64,000 nt of DNA from JACRLW01 sp050181465 (GTDB taxonomy: Bacteria; Planctomycetota; UBA1135; UBA2386). The translations under genes were made by a program, and so were the position numbers. A model generated the notes under the pieces. The model ran no database searches, was not told the origin of the DNA, and worked only from the letters and a program-made list of their open reading frames with translations. Location of the stretch: the NCBI GenBank assembly GCA_050181465.1, contig JBFXDD010000006.1:62001-126000 (forward strand), given 5' to 3'. Of the stretch, positions 17,953-26,628 are shown one piece after another. Position 1 is the stretch's first letter, and every line of letters begins with the position of its first letter.

Positions 17953-19122
17953 ATGGTTCGCCGACCGGGAAGATTTCCGGTCATGCGATCCCACTCGCGT
18001 ACGGTCTCGTCGTGTCCGGCGGTCACGTTGTCGTTCACGGGCACTCCGACGGTTGAGCTGTCGATTCCTTCCCGTCGAGTCTTCGCGAGTGCGTCACGGG
18101 CACAGCGGCTCGCGTTCGCACTGCTCACCGTACTGGCTGCGGGATGGACTGAAGGAGTGCTCGCAGCACAAGTCGCGCCATCGCCGGAGCGGGTGCTGCG
18201 ACTCGGCGTGCTGTACTGGCATGACTCCCCCAACGATCGCCGTGCGGCGGAAGGGATTCGCCGTGCGCTCGATCTCGGTCGTCGTCGTTACGAGTGGCGC
18301 GAAGTCTCGGCGGACTCCGATCGCGAGCGCGCGCGCAGCGAGATCGCGGCGCTGCGCGCGCAAGGCATTGATCTGCTCTTTGCGTTGGGCACCGAGGCAT
18401 CGTTGATCGCTGCCGATGCGGTGCGGGATCTGCCGATCGTCTTCACCGCGGTCACGAACCCGGTCGAGTCGCAAGTCGTGTCCGGATGGAGCGGTTCTCG
18501 GCGCAACCTTGCCGGTAACAGCAACTGGATCGACTCGGCGACCGTGCTGCGGGTGTTCGAGCAGGCGGTGCCGAGACTTCGCACGCTCGGTGTGCTGCGC
18601 TCCGAGAACACCGGCGTCGTGAGCGCGGCTGAACTGGCGGGCATGCGCGCGGAACTCGCAGCCCGGCCAGCAGAACGTGCGATCGACCTGCGTGAGGCGA
18701 TCGTGAAGGAAGTCGCCGAACTCGGTGCGGCAGTCGATGAACTCGCCGTCGCCGGAGTCGATGCCATCTGGATTCCGATCGACTTCCTGGTCTACGAGAA
18801 CATCGAGGCGGTCGCGGCGGCGGCGGCTCGCCGTCGATTGCCCTTGGTGTCGTCCTCGCTGCGCGGGGTGCAAGCGGCGGCGGTTGCTGGCTTGGTCGTC
18901 GACTACGAACTGCTCGGCGAGCGTGCGGCCCTCATCGCACTCGACATTCTCGAGCGAGGCAAATCGCCAGGTGAGATCCCGATCGGGCGAATGCAGAGCT
19001 ATCGAGTGGTTGTGAATCTCGATGCATGTCGACGCCTTGGCCATCGGGTTCCGCTGTCGCTCCTGGCGGTGGCCGATCTGGTCATCGCCGAGGGCGACCC
19101 GCGGAAGGAAGGCGGGCGATGA
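17953..19122 (+). CDS. Periplasmic ABC-type substrate-binding protein (PF04392-like)
   Basis: 389 aa from ATG 17953 (ATG 17983 also possible). An extended N-terminus leads into a hydrophobic export signal (about 52-72, ending VLAAQ). The mature part fits the TrpX/DUF534-like binding-protein family: LRLGVLYWHDSPNDRRAAEG at the start, LLFALGTEAS, LPIVFTAVTNPVESQ mid-protein, and a closing lobe ending VVNLDACRRLGHRVP. Such proteins bind small ligands in the periplasm, normally for an ABC importer. Here no permease or ATPase gene is present. The stop overlaps the start of a histidine kinase gene by ATGA, which suggests a role as a ligand-sensing partner for that kinase. Confidence 0.82.
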   Translation: MVRRPGRFPVMRSHSRTVSSCPAVTLSFTGTPTVELSIPSRRVFASASRAQRLAFALLTVLAAGWTEGVLAAQVAPSPERVLRLGVLYWHDSPNDRRAAEGIRRALDLGRRRYEWREVSADSDRERARSEIAALRAQGIDLLFALGTEASLIAADAVRDLPIVFTAVTNPVESQVVSGWSGSRRNLAGNSNWIDSATVLRVFEQAVPRLRTLGVLRSENTGVVSAAELAGMRAELAARPAERAIDLREAIVKEVAELGAAVDELAVAGVDAIWIPIDFLVYENIEAVAAAAARRRLPLVSSSLRGVQAAAVAGLVVDYELLGERAALIALDILERGKSPGEIPIGRMQSYRVVVNLDACRRLGHRVPLSLLAVADLVIAEGDPRKEGGR

Positions 19123-20648
19123 CAGTCCGTCGAAGTGCGCGCGGAGTGCGGCTGATCCACAAGGTGGTCTTGGCGCTTCTTCTGATCTTCGCACTCCTGG
19201 TGATCGCCTTGTCGAAGGTCCTTGGACCGGCGACCGGAGACAAGCTCCGCGAACGAAGCGACGCGCTCGTGGCGAGCAGTGCCGACGCGATGCGCGACAT
19301 GCTGGCGGCGCAGACCGCGGAAGGCGGAGATCTGCTCGTTCGGTTGATCGAGGAGATCACCGAGTCGAGACGTCGCGTCCTGGAGGATCTTCCCCTCGAG
19401 TTGTTCGACGGCGACGTCGTTCGAGTACGCGAGGCCCTCCGCGACCGCGATGCCGCGCGGGGTGAGGTTCTGCGTCGCAACGTCGCCCACTTGGTGGACG
19501 AGATCGGCCGGCGCAACCACGAGACCGTCGACGAACAGGTTCGGCACCTGGTCGCAGCGCAGAACCGGCTCGCTGCCGACATCGTCGGTGATCTGCAACC
19601 GTGGTTCCTCGGGCTCGCTCTGACGATGCTCGCGATCGCCCTGCTCGGCTTCGGGTTGGGTCTCCATCGCTTGGTCGTGGTCCCGGTGCGACGCCTTGCG
19701 GGTGCTGCCGACGCGATCGCGCGGGGTGATCTGACCGTCGACGTCGAGGCGCCGCCGCGAGGGGACGAGATCGCCGACCTCGGGCGCGGCTTTCGGCACA
19801 TGGTCGGCGAGTTGCGCGCGGCACGCGACGAGATCGCGGCGAAGAACCGTGAACTCGAGACCTGGAACGCGACCTTGGCCGATGAGGTTGCCCGCAAGAC
19901 CGGTCACCTCGAGCAGAGCCTGAACGAGCTGAAGCGAACCCAGCATCGCCTCGTCCAGGCCGCGAAGATGTCCTCGCTGGGCACCCTGGCCGGCGGTGTC
20001 GCCCACGAGTTCAACAATCTGATCGGCGGCATCAGCGGTTGTGCGCGCGAAGCGTTGCGCGACGAGACGGATCCGGAACGTCGCGAGACGCTGGAGATCA
20101 TCTTGCGTGCGACGGACCGCGGCGCTGAGGTCACGGATCGGCTGTTGCGTTTCGCGCGGCAGCGCGTTGCGACCAGCGACGACGTCGACGTCGCGCAGGT
20201 CTTGCGGGAGGCAGTGAGCCTGATCGAATCGCGCGCTCGGCGCGGCGGCATCGAGGTGCGGACCGACGTGCCGGAATCCATCGCGATGCGTGCCGACAGT
20301 TCGGCGCTTCATCAGGTCTTTCTGAATCTGCTGACCAACGCAGTGCAGGCGATGCCGACGGGGGGGCGGATCGACGTGGTTGCGCGGCGCGAACACGACC
20401 ACGTCGTCGTGAAGGTCATCGACCGCGGAGTCGGAATTCCAAAGGAGCACCGCGAACACGTCTTCGATCCATTCTGGAGCAGCAAGAGCGACGCTCTAGA
20501 TCCGGAGCGTCGTGGCAGCGGCCTCGGACTGAGCGTGAGTCACGGACTGGTTGAGGCGCACGGCGGCGCGCTGGAATTCGAAAGCGAGCTGGGAGTCGGC
20601 ACCACCTTCATCGTCCGCCTTCCCGTAGAGCAGCCTCAGTCGCGCTGA
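19119..20648 (+). CDS. Sensor histidine kinase (HAMP, HisKA, HATPase)
   Basis: 509 aa. ATG 19119 overlaps the binding-protein stop by 4 nt and has GGAAGGAAGG upstream. TM1 is at about 12-33, then an extracytoplasmic helical domain (about 35-160), TM2 (about 161-185), HAMP (about 185-240), a coiled coil, HisKA with phospho-acceptor H296 in GGVAHEFNNLIGGI, and a HATPase domain with an N-box (FLNLLTNAVQAMP), DRGVGIP and GSGLGLSV. The HEFNN H-box is typical of kinases that pair with NtrC-type regulators. One such regulator is encoded 2.3 kb downstream (23000). There is no receiver domain. Its 3' end overlaps the convergent GT-C gene by 13 nt. Confidence 0.93.
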   Translation: MTVRRSARGVRLIHKVVLALLLIFALLVIALSKVLGPATGDKLRERSDALVASSADAMRDMLAAQTAEGGDLLVRLIEEITESRRRVLEDLPLELFDGDVVRVREALRDRDAARGEVLRRNVAHLVDEIGRRNHETVDEQVRHLVAAQNRLAADIVGDLQPWFLGLALTMLAIALLGFGLGLHRLVVVPVRRLAGAADAIARGDLTVDVEAPPRGDEIADLGRGFRHMVGELRAARDEIAAKNRELETWNATLADEVARKTGHLEQSLNELKRTQHRLVQAAKMSSLGTLAGGVAHEFNNLIGGISGCAREALRDETDPERRETLEIILRATDRGAEVTDRLLRFARQRVATSDDVDVAQVLREAVSLIESRARRGGIEVRTDVPESIAMRADSSALHQVFLNLLTNAVQAMPTGGRIDVVARREHDHVVVKVIDRGVGIPKEHREHVFDPFWSSKSDALDPERRGSGLGLSVSHGLVEAHGGALEFESELGVGTTFIVRLPVEQPQSR

Positions 20649-22018
20649 AGCACGAGGGTGCCTCGTTCGCTCAGCTCGTCGCGAAGAGCGACGGGCAGCT
20701 CCGCGGGTCGGAAGAGCGAGTCGGCGAGTCGCGCTGCGAGACGGTCGCCGTGCGGCCCAGAGTAGACGACGAAGCGAACTGCGGCATGGTCGGCGACGCG
20801 CTCCATTTCCTCGGCCGTGATGCGGCGAGGCGGTGCCGGCCGGACACCGGCGAAGTAGTCGGCGCGCTGGAGGTCTGACACCAACTGGCCGTCGTGCACG
20901 TGTCGAGTGCGCAACCACTCACCGAGTCGGCGTTCGACGACTCGGTCGGCACGACGGTACGACGGCAAGCGAAGGAGATCGCCGGCGAAGGCTACGAGCA
21001 GCACACCGGCGAGGATCGCGCGGGAGCGAAGCCCGACACGCGCTGCGAGTGTGGTGATCGCGACCTTGGCGAACGGCAACATGAGGATGCCGAAGCCGGA
21101 CAGGAACCGGTGGTGACTGCGAAGAACCGGGATGACGAGCAACTGAAGCGCGAAAGGGAGTGCGAGCAACACGGCGATACGGCGCGACTCGGATCCGGTT
21201 CGCATGCATGACAGCGCGCCGAAGACGGCGAGTGGACCCATGCCATAGCCCAGCGCCTCTGGGATCGCGGCGACCGCACGAGGAAAGTGCGCGAACCAAT
21301 GGTAGAGACCTTCACTGCCCACGCCGTCGGTCCACACGAACGACGCCTTCGGCGTGAGCACCAGCGCACCGTTCGCGAGCGACCATGCCAGCGGAAGCAA
21401 CAGCGCGCTGCTGAGGCCGAGTGCGTAGTGGAGGACGGCGCGAGCCCCGGCGGTCTGCGCGAGCCAGGCAACGGCAACGAGTGCCGACAGCGCGCCTTCC
21501 GGTCGGGTTCCGAACGCGAGTGCGGCGGCGACTCCGGCGAGCGCGCGAGTTGGCAATCGACCATCCGCCAACAGCAGCGTCGCGCTACCGGCGACGCTCA
21601 GGTGGAACAGGCCTTCGCTCAAGCCGTCGGCCGGATGGCGGACGAACCAGGTGCCGATCGCGAAGGCAGCGAGGGCGAGGCGAGCGCTCGCGAGGTCGAG
21701 GCGACGCGCGAGGTGCCAGAGGGGGAAGACCGCGAGCGCGCTGGCGATGCAGGCGACGCTCTGGATCGCGACCACCGGATCGACGCCCGGCAAGAGTGCA
21801 CGCAACCCACCGACAATCGCCGGAAAGACCGGATGGAACACGCTGTCGAGCAGGCGACCGGGTTCGCCGAGCGCGATGCCGTCCGCCATCCACAGGTAAT
21901 GCGCGGCATCTCGCTCCGGCATCGCTGTGCGTGCCGCCACCAGGGCGCGAATCCCGAGTGCCAACGCGAACCAGCCGACCGGTTCGAGAGAGTGACGTTG
22001 CCTTGTCGCGGACTTCAC
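20636..22018 (-). CDS. Polytopic membrane protein, GT-C glycosyltransferase-like
   Basis: 460 aa with about 8-11 hydrophobic helices. Near the N-terminus, ERDAAHYLWMADGIA follows the first helix; an acidic pair in the first external loop is the catalytic site in ArnT/PMT-type GT-C enzymes. The soluble C-terminal part (about 365-460) carries no other recognised domain. GT-C enzymes transfer sugars from polyprenyl-phosphate donors to lipids or proteins on the outer face of the membrane. Donor and acceptor cannot be read from sequence. It is divergent from 22054 with only 35 bp between start codons. Confidence 0.65.
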   Translation of the reverse strand: MKSATRQRHSLEPVGWFALALGIRALVAARTAMPERDAAHYLWMADGIALGEPGRLLDSVFHPVFPAIVGGLRALLPGVDPVVAIQSVACIASALAVFPLWHLARRLDLASARLALAAFAIGTWFVRHPADGLSEGLFHLSVAGSATLLLADGRLPTRALAGVAAALAFGTRPEGALSALVAVAWLAQTAGARAVLHYALGLSSALLLPLAWSLANGALVLTPKASFVWTDGVGSEGLYHWFAHFPRAVAAIPEALGYGMGPLAVFGALSCMRTGSESRRIAVLLALPFALQLLVIPVLRSHHRFLSGFGILMLPFAKVAITTLAARVGLRSRAILAGVLLVAFAGDLLRLPSYRRADRVVERRLGEWLRTRHVHDGQLVSDLQRADYFAGVRPAPPRRITAEEMERVADHAAVRFVVYSGPHGDRLAARLADSLFRPAELPVALRDELSERGTLVLQRD

Positions 22019-22053
22019 ATGGCCAGCCTACTACCCGCGCTCGGAGTCATCCC

Positions 22054-22776
22054 ATGGTTCGACCACCGAGATCCACAGTCCTGCAGCGTCTGTCGATGGA
22101 GCTGCGCTCTCACGACGTCGTGTTCTGGCGCGATGCCCGAGCTGCGATGCAGCGGACCGCGAGCGAACTTCGTTGCGGCGCGTTCGCGATCGAACTGCAA
22201 CTCGCGGCAGTCCTCCGCGAGGAGTTCCGATTCGGCGATGAGTTCCTCGTGCTCCTCAAGTTCCGTGCACGGTGCCGGCTCGAGCCGCGGCTCGATACTC
22301 GGCGGAACCGGGGGTGGACGCTCCCTGAGTATCGGGAGTGGTTTCAGCGCGAACTCCGCGACGCCTACCTTTCGGCATTCGAGGACCTGGTGGCCGGTGA
22401 TGAGGACGCCCAGGAGCGCGATCGCATGCGCGGAATCATCGCGGTGCGCGAGGGTCTGCGTTGCTTCTCGGCTCCGGTGCGAGCGGTTGTCGCGAGCGAC
22501 CGGCGTGGGCGAGGAGTCGCGCTCGCGCTGTCCGCTCTCCGTGGTCGGCTCGACGGATTGCTGACAGGGCTTCCCGAAATCTCCGCGTCCATCCGTGGAA
22601 GCATCGTCCGTGAAGCCGTCGTGGCGATGACCGATCACATCCACCGCGCGGTGGGATCCGGGCGATCGGACCAGGAGATGGTGGTGGAAGCGGCCCAACT
22701 GGTCCTGCTCGACGAGGTCTTGCGGCGCGTCCAGGACTGGTACGACGAGCATCCTTCGATTCCGCGCAGTGCCTGA
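22054..22776 (+). CDS. Hypothetical cytosolic protein
   Basis: 240 aa from ATG 22054. It is Arg/Glu/Leu-rich and predicted mostly helical, with no signal peptide, membrane segment or known catalytic motif (segments such as LAAVLREEFRFGDEFLVLLK and IVREAVVAMTDHIHRAV). I do not recognise a family. It lies between a divergent GT-C gene and repeat copy B, upstream of the sigma-54 activator, so it may belong with the signalling cluster, but nothing shows this directly. Confidence 0.6.
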   Translation: MVRPPRSTVLQRLSMELRSHDVVFWRDARAAMQRTASELRCGAFAIELQLAAVLREEFRFGDEFLVLLKFRARCRLEPRLDTRRNRGWTLPEYREWFQRELRDAYLSAFEDLVAGDEDAQERDRMRGIIAVREGLRCFSAPVRAVVASDRRGRGVALALSALRGRLDGLLTGLPEISASIRGSIVREAVVAMTDHIHRAVGSGRSDQEMVVEAAQLVLLDEVLRRVQDWYDEHPSIPRSA

Positions 22777-22804
22777 TCGTCACTCGGCATGACCGCGCCG
22801 CCGA

Positions 22805-22988
22805 CTAGCCCGGATGATTCGTGAACGTCTACTGCGATCGCCGCAAATCGCGCCCGGCGGCGTCGCTACGTCGGCTCCTCCCTGGCAGCGTAGCTACCGC
22901 TACGCTTCGGTCGTCGACCGACGCAGCTCCTTGCCGGACATCGACCTGCGGCGATCTCGCGACGACGTTCACGAGTAATCCGGACTAG
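22805..22988 (+). repeat. 184-bp palindromic interspersed repeat, copy B
   Basis: It runs from CTAGCCCGGATGATTCGTG to TAATCCGGACTAG, same orientation as copy A and nearly identical to it through the core (GGCTCCTCCCTGGCAGCGTAG, CGGTCGTCGACCGACGCAGC). Its right end lies 11 nt before the GTG start of the sigma-54 regulator, so the promoter and ribosome-binding region of that gene must lie largely within the repeat or upstream of it. Confidence 0.94.
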
Positions 22989-22999
22989 ACTCTTGCTCC

Positions 23000-24442
23000 G
23001 TGGTCGAACCTGCGATCCCAACGATACTCGACGGTGCCAACGCACCGAGGCCGGTTTCCGCGCGGATCCTCGTCGCCGACGACGAAGAGAGCATGCGCCA
23101 CTTCGTGAAGAAGGGACTCACGCGGCTCGGCCATCAGGTCGAGGTGGTCGAGACCGGGCTGGCTGCGATCGAGCGGCTGGGGGAGCGAAAATTCGATGTC
23201 ATTGTTTCCGATCTGCGGATGCCGGGGGCGAGCGGCATGGAGGTGCTCGAACAAGTTCGCCTGCGGAGTCCGGACACCCAGGTGATCTTGATGACGGCGT
23301 TCGGCACGATCGCCGATGCCGTCGCAGCGATTCGCAAGGGTGCGTTCGACTATGTGACGAAGCCCTTCGAGTTCGATGAGATGGCGGTGGTTGTCGAGCG
23401 CGCGCTCGAGCTGCGCGGCCTGCGGCGCGAGAACGAAACGCTCCGCGCGCTCGCCGAGGTGCGGGACGGCTATGCCGGGCTCGTGGGGCAGAGTCCGGCA
23501 ATGCGAGCGATCTTCGACAAGATCGAGCGGCTGCGTGAGTCGGATGCGACGGTGCTCGTACTCGGCGAGTCGGGCACCGGGAAGGAGATGGTCGCGCGTG
23601 CACTGGCGGCCACGTCCCGCCGTTCGCAGGGTCCGTTCGTGGCGATCGCCTGTGGTGCGATTCCCGAGACGCTCATCGACAGCGAGTTGTTCGGCCACTT
23701 GCAGGGGGCATTCACCGGTGCGACCAAGCGTCGTCACGGGCTGTTGGAGAAGGCGCACGGCGGCACGCTGTTCCTCGATGAGCTCCTCGATCTCAGTTGG
23801 GCGGCACAGAGCAAGCTCGAACGGGCACTGGCAACCGGTCAGGTGGTGCCCTTGGGAGGAACCGATCCGGTCAATGTCGACTTTCGCGTGATCGCCTCCA
23901 GTCAGCACGACCTCGATTCGGCACTGGCGGAAGGGCGGATCCGTCCAGAGCTGTTCTATCGACTCGCCGTCGTGCGCATCGAGTTGCCGCCGCTGCGTGC
24001 CCGGCGAGAAGACATCCCGCTGCTCGTCGAGCGGTTCTTGGAGAGCATTGCGCAGCGCACCGGGCAGCCGCGTAAGCAGATCAGCTTTCCGGCGATGATT
24101 GCCCTGAGCCGGCCGCAGTGGTTGGGCAACGTGCGCGAGTTGCAGAACCTCATCGAACGATTGTGCGCACTACATCCGAATCAGTCGGCGTTGGACACCG
24201 GAGACCTGCCCGACGATCTGCGCGAGTCGAGTGCCGAGCGACCACGATCGCCCTCCTCGCCAGCGTGGCAACTCGATCATGCGGCCGCGCTTGCCGACTT
24301 CGAACGTGAGTATTTCTCTCAGTTGCTGCGAAGCGTGCACGGCAACGTTACCGAGGCCGCATCGCGCGCAGGTATTTCGCGCGGCCATCTCCATCGGCGT
24401 TGTCGCCAGCTCGGCATCCATACGGACGAGTTCCGCGATTGA
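23000..24442 (+). CDS. NtrC-family sigma-54-dependent response regulator
   Basis: 480 aa from GTG 23000. The receiver domain (about 20-135) has DDEE acidic residues, phospho-acceptor D71 in VSDLRMP, and TKPF. The AAA+ domain has Walker A GESGTGKE (189-196), the sigma-54 contact loop GAFTGA (236-241) and Walker B GGTLFLDELLDL, where LL replaces the usual IG. WLGNVRELQNLIERL follows. A Fis-type helix-turn-helix closes the protein (TEAASRAGISRGHLHRR). It should activate sigma-54 promoters on phosphorylation. The best partner in sight is the HEFNN-type kinase at 19119. The start codon lies 12 nt after repeat copy B, with no obvious Shine-Dalgarno sequence. Confidence 0.94.
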   Translation: MVEPAIPTILDGANAPRPVSARILVADDEESMRHFVKKGLTRLGHQVEVVETGLAAIERLGERKFDVIVSDLRMPGASGMEVLEQVRLRSPDTQVILMTAFGTIADAVAAIRKGAFDYVTKPFEFDEMAVVVERALELRGLRRENETLRALAEVRDGYAGLVGQSPAMRAIFDKIERLRESDATVLVLGESGTGKEMVARALAATSRRSQGPFVAIACGAIPETLIDSELFGHLQGAFTGATKRRHGLLEKAHGGTLFLDELLDLSWAAQSKLERALATGQVVPLGGTDPVNVDFRVIASSQHDLDSALAEGRIRPELFYRLAVVRIELPPLRARREDIPLLVERFLESIAQRTGQPRKQISFPAMIALSRPQWLGNVRELQNLIERLCALHPNQSALDTGDLPDDLRESSAERPRSPSSPAWQLDHAAALADFEREYFSQLLRSVHGNVTEAASRAGISRGHLHRRCRQLGIHTDEFRD

Positions 24443-24710
24443 GCGCGACACCGTCGCGACCTGATCTGGATGCGGTCTTCGGCGAGCTGTTCCACGGGCG
24501 GTGTGAAGGAAGTAGCACGAGCGTGCTGCACGTGACTGGCTCGTGGTTCGATGAAGAGCCCCGCTCGCGAATCGACGGCGCTCGACGGGGCGGGTTGGTC
24601 GTGGTCGGTATGCGCGTCGCACCTCCCGCCCACCTGACCGACGAAGAGTTCGAGCACCTCGGCGAGTCGATCTCACGCAGCCCGGCCGACCGATCCTCGG
24701 CGGCGGTGTG
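24439..24710 (+). pseudogene. Short hypothetical ORF cut by half repeat D
   Basis: The frame opens at TTG 24439, overlapping the stop of the sigma-54 regulator, and encodes about 90 plausible residues (RPDLDAVFGELFHGRCEG, GGLVVVGMRVAPPAHLTDEE). It then runs straight into repeat copy D, where translation gives only the repeat-encoded RPSQQTFTN peptide before a stop at 24787-24789. The same repeat-encoded peptide follows the DUF2071 remnant. It therefore looks like a gene that lost its 3' part to the element. The family is not recognised. Confidence 0.4.
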
Positions 24711-24762
24711 GCACGGCGGCTTGCGGCCATCGCAGCAGACGTTCACGAATGATCCGGGCTCG
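24711..24762 (-). repeat. Half copy of the palindromic repeat, copy D
   Basis: Only one end is present: TTGCGGCCATCGCAGCAGAC then GTTCACGAATGATCCGGGCT, matching the reverse complement of the left end of copy A. The other ~130 bp are missing and the sequence before it is unrelated coding-like DNA, so a recombination or deletion has removed the rest. Confidence 0.85.
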
Positions 24763-24979
24763 AGTCGACGGCGATCAACTGGACCGTAGGCGTTTCGTCG
24801 TGTCGCACCGAGGTCCGTCGCGCTCGCGCGACTCCCAATGAAGTCGCGTCTGAGTGAATCATTCCACCGGTGCTACTCAGTCTGCCTGAATGCAGCGTCG
24901 TGCACCGAGGGACTGACACCGAGACCTCGTGTCCGGTACGGCTCGGCGAAGCGGTCCCGTGGCCCGTGGAGCCGGTGGC

Positions 24980-25408
24980 ATGGCGGCTGGGCGTCCCGCT
25001 TCGAAGTCCGGCGGCCACCGGCCGATAGAACGAGATCGAGAGATCCGCGACTTGGCTCGAAGTGCTTATCAGGTCCAGGCTGAAGCTCGCCGCGTCTTCG
25101 CGCGGCATTGGGTGGACCTCGATCGACTGCGATTCGGGATCTATCGAGACACGCTCCGCGCCACCGGTGAGCTGCATGCGATCGGCGACGCCGCGCGGAG
25201 CGGATCCCTACCTCTGATCGAGGCTCTGACGGCGGAACTCCTGCGCGTGCCGGAGATTCGTCACGTCGCGCTCCAGTTCGACAACTGGGAGCGAGGCGGC
25301 GACGGCCGTTGGCGAGAGGTGTCCGCCCGGCCACTTGCGGTTGGTAATCCCAGCTTCCCTGAACCAGACGTCGCGGATCGCGCGTCCCCGAACGATCAAC
25401 ATGACTGA
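24980..25408 (+). CDS. Hypothetical protein upstream of TPR gene
   Basis: 142 aa from ATG 24980 (GTG 24929 is an alternative). The C-terminal ~100 residues look genuinely coding: VDLDRLRFGIYRDTLRATG, then ELLRVPEIRHVALQFDNWER. The first 40 residues are low quality, so the start is uncertain. The stop overlaps the ATG of the TPR gene by 8 nt, which supports it being a real, co-translated gene. No family recognised. Confidence 0.5.
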   Translation: MAAGRPASKSGGHRPIERDREIRDLARSAYQVQAEARRVFARHWVDLDRLRFGIYRDTLRATGELHAIGDAARSGSLPLIEALTAELLRVPEIRHVALQFDNWERGGDGRWREVSARPLAVGNPSFPEPDVADRASPNDQHD

Positions 25409-26618
25409 CCTCACACAGCCACTCCGATCCGTGGACCTTGCTTACCGCAAGCAGTTGCGTGATCTGGTCCACCTACGACCCGGCCACGCCGATCTCTGGA
25501 GCGAACTCGGCCATGCGCATCTCGTGAGCGGGGATGCCGACGCAGCTCTCGCCGCGCTCGAGCGTGCACTACGGATCAACCCGGGCTTCGTGGAAGCGGG
25601 CATCGGCCGGGCGTTCGCGCTCGCCGCCGCCGGTCGCAAGATCGAGGCCTATGCCGCGCTGCGGCCCTGGTTCACGCGTAGTCCGAGCGATCCGGAAGTC
25701 GTGTTCGCGATCGGTGTCTTCTGCATGCGCTTCGGGTGGCATCACACCGGCATCGCGCAACTGAGGCGTGCGACGATGCTCCGCCCGCGGGCGGTGCACT
25801 TTCGTCACCATCTCGCTGCCGCACTCGCGATCCTCGGAGACGCGGAGGCAGCCGTGGCCGAGTTGGCTCGCGCGTCTCGCGATTGCGAGGAGGTCTTCCG
25901 GGCCATCGACGCGACCGTGGCGATCGAACCTCTTCGAATCGATGACGCTGCCGCCATGTCCGCGCCGGGGACTGCGCGTGCTCGGATCGGCCTCGTCCAG
26001 TTCCTGCACCGCAGCGACCGCCACGCCGAGGAGGCGGTTGCCCTGGCCGAGGTGCTGCGAGCCTATCCAGCGCACCCTGTCGTGCTCGTCGAGGCGGGCC
26101 GTCTCGCACTCCGCCGCGGCGAGAGCGCAGAGGCGCGAACGTGGTTCGAGGGAGCGCTCGCGGTGCTGCCCGAGTGCGATCAGGCGATGGTTGAACTGAG
26201 CCTGTTGGCGGTCGAGGCGGGCGCGATGGACGAAGGCGTCCATTGGCTGCAGCAGGCTGTCGAGTTGCGGCCGATGTATCCGGACTACCGTGTGGATCTC
26301 GGGACCCTGTTGCTGGACCTCGGCCGAGTCGACGAGGCGATCAAGCATCTCCGTGAGGCGCAAGCGCTGGCGCCGGCCGACAGCCACGCGGCGATGCGAC
26401 TCGCCACGGCCTGTATCTCGAGCGGCGATGTTGCGTCGGCACACCGTGCTCTCGATGCCGGACCGTGGCGCGAATGGACGGAGTGCTTGGTATTGCGGGC
26501 GGAGGCCTACCTACGCGAAGGCAAGATCGAGCAAGCGCGTGAGTGGACCGAGCGTGCGCTCGAACGAGAACCCGATCACCCGTCCGCGCTCGAACTCCTT
26601 CAGAGTGTCGGTGCCTGA
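25401..26618 (+). CDS. Tetratricopeptide-repeat protein
   Basis: 405 aa. At least six TPR-like helical pairs are visible, for example ADLWSELGHAHLVSGDADAA, then ALERALRINPGF, VVFAIGVFCMRFG, YRVDLGTLLLDLGRVDEA and AREWTERALEREPDHPSALE at the C-terminus. No signal peptide, so it is probably a cytosolic scaffold or assembly factor. It is the last gene of the rightward signalling cluster and converges on the dehydrogenase gene; both stop codons lie in one hairpin. The partner is unknown. Confidence 0.85.
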   Translation: MTDLTQPLRSVDLAYRKQLRDLVHLRPGHADLWSELGHAHLVSGDADAALAALERALRINPGFVEAGIGRAFALAAAGRKIEAYAALRPWFTRSPSDPEVVFAIGVFCMRFGWHHTGIAQLRRATMLRPRAVHFRHHLAAALAILGDAEAAVAELARASRDCEEVFRAIDATVAIEPLRIDDAAAMSAPGTARARIGLVQFLHRSDRHAEEAVALAEVLRAYPAHPVVLVEAGRLALRRGESAEARTWFEGALAVLPECDQAMVELSLLAVEAGAMDEGVHWLQQAVELRPMYPDYRVDLGTLLLDLGRVDEAIKHLREAQALAPADSHAAMRLATACISSGDVASAHRALDAGPWREWTECLVLRAEAYLREGKIEQAREWTERALEREPDHPSALELLQSVGA

Positions 26619-26628
26619 ATTCTCAGGC
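26613..26628. terminator. Hairpin containing both convergent stop codons
   Basis: GCCTGA / TCAGGC (6-bp perfect stem, ATTC loop) contains the TPR gene stop (26616-26618) and the minus-strand dehydrogenase stop (26623-26625). It is short, and could act as a bidirectional terminator. Confidence 0.4.
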
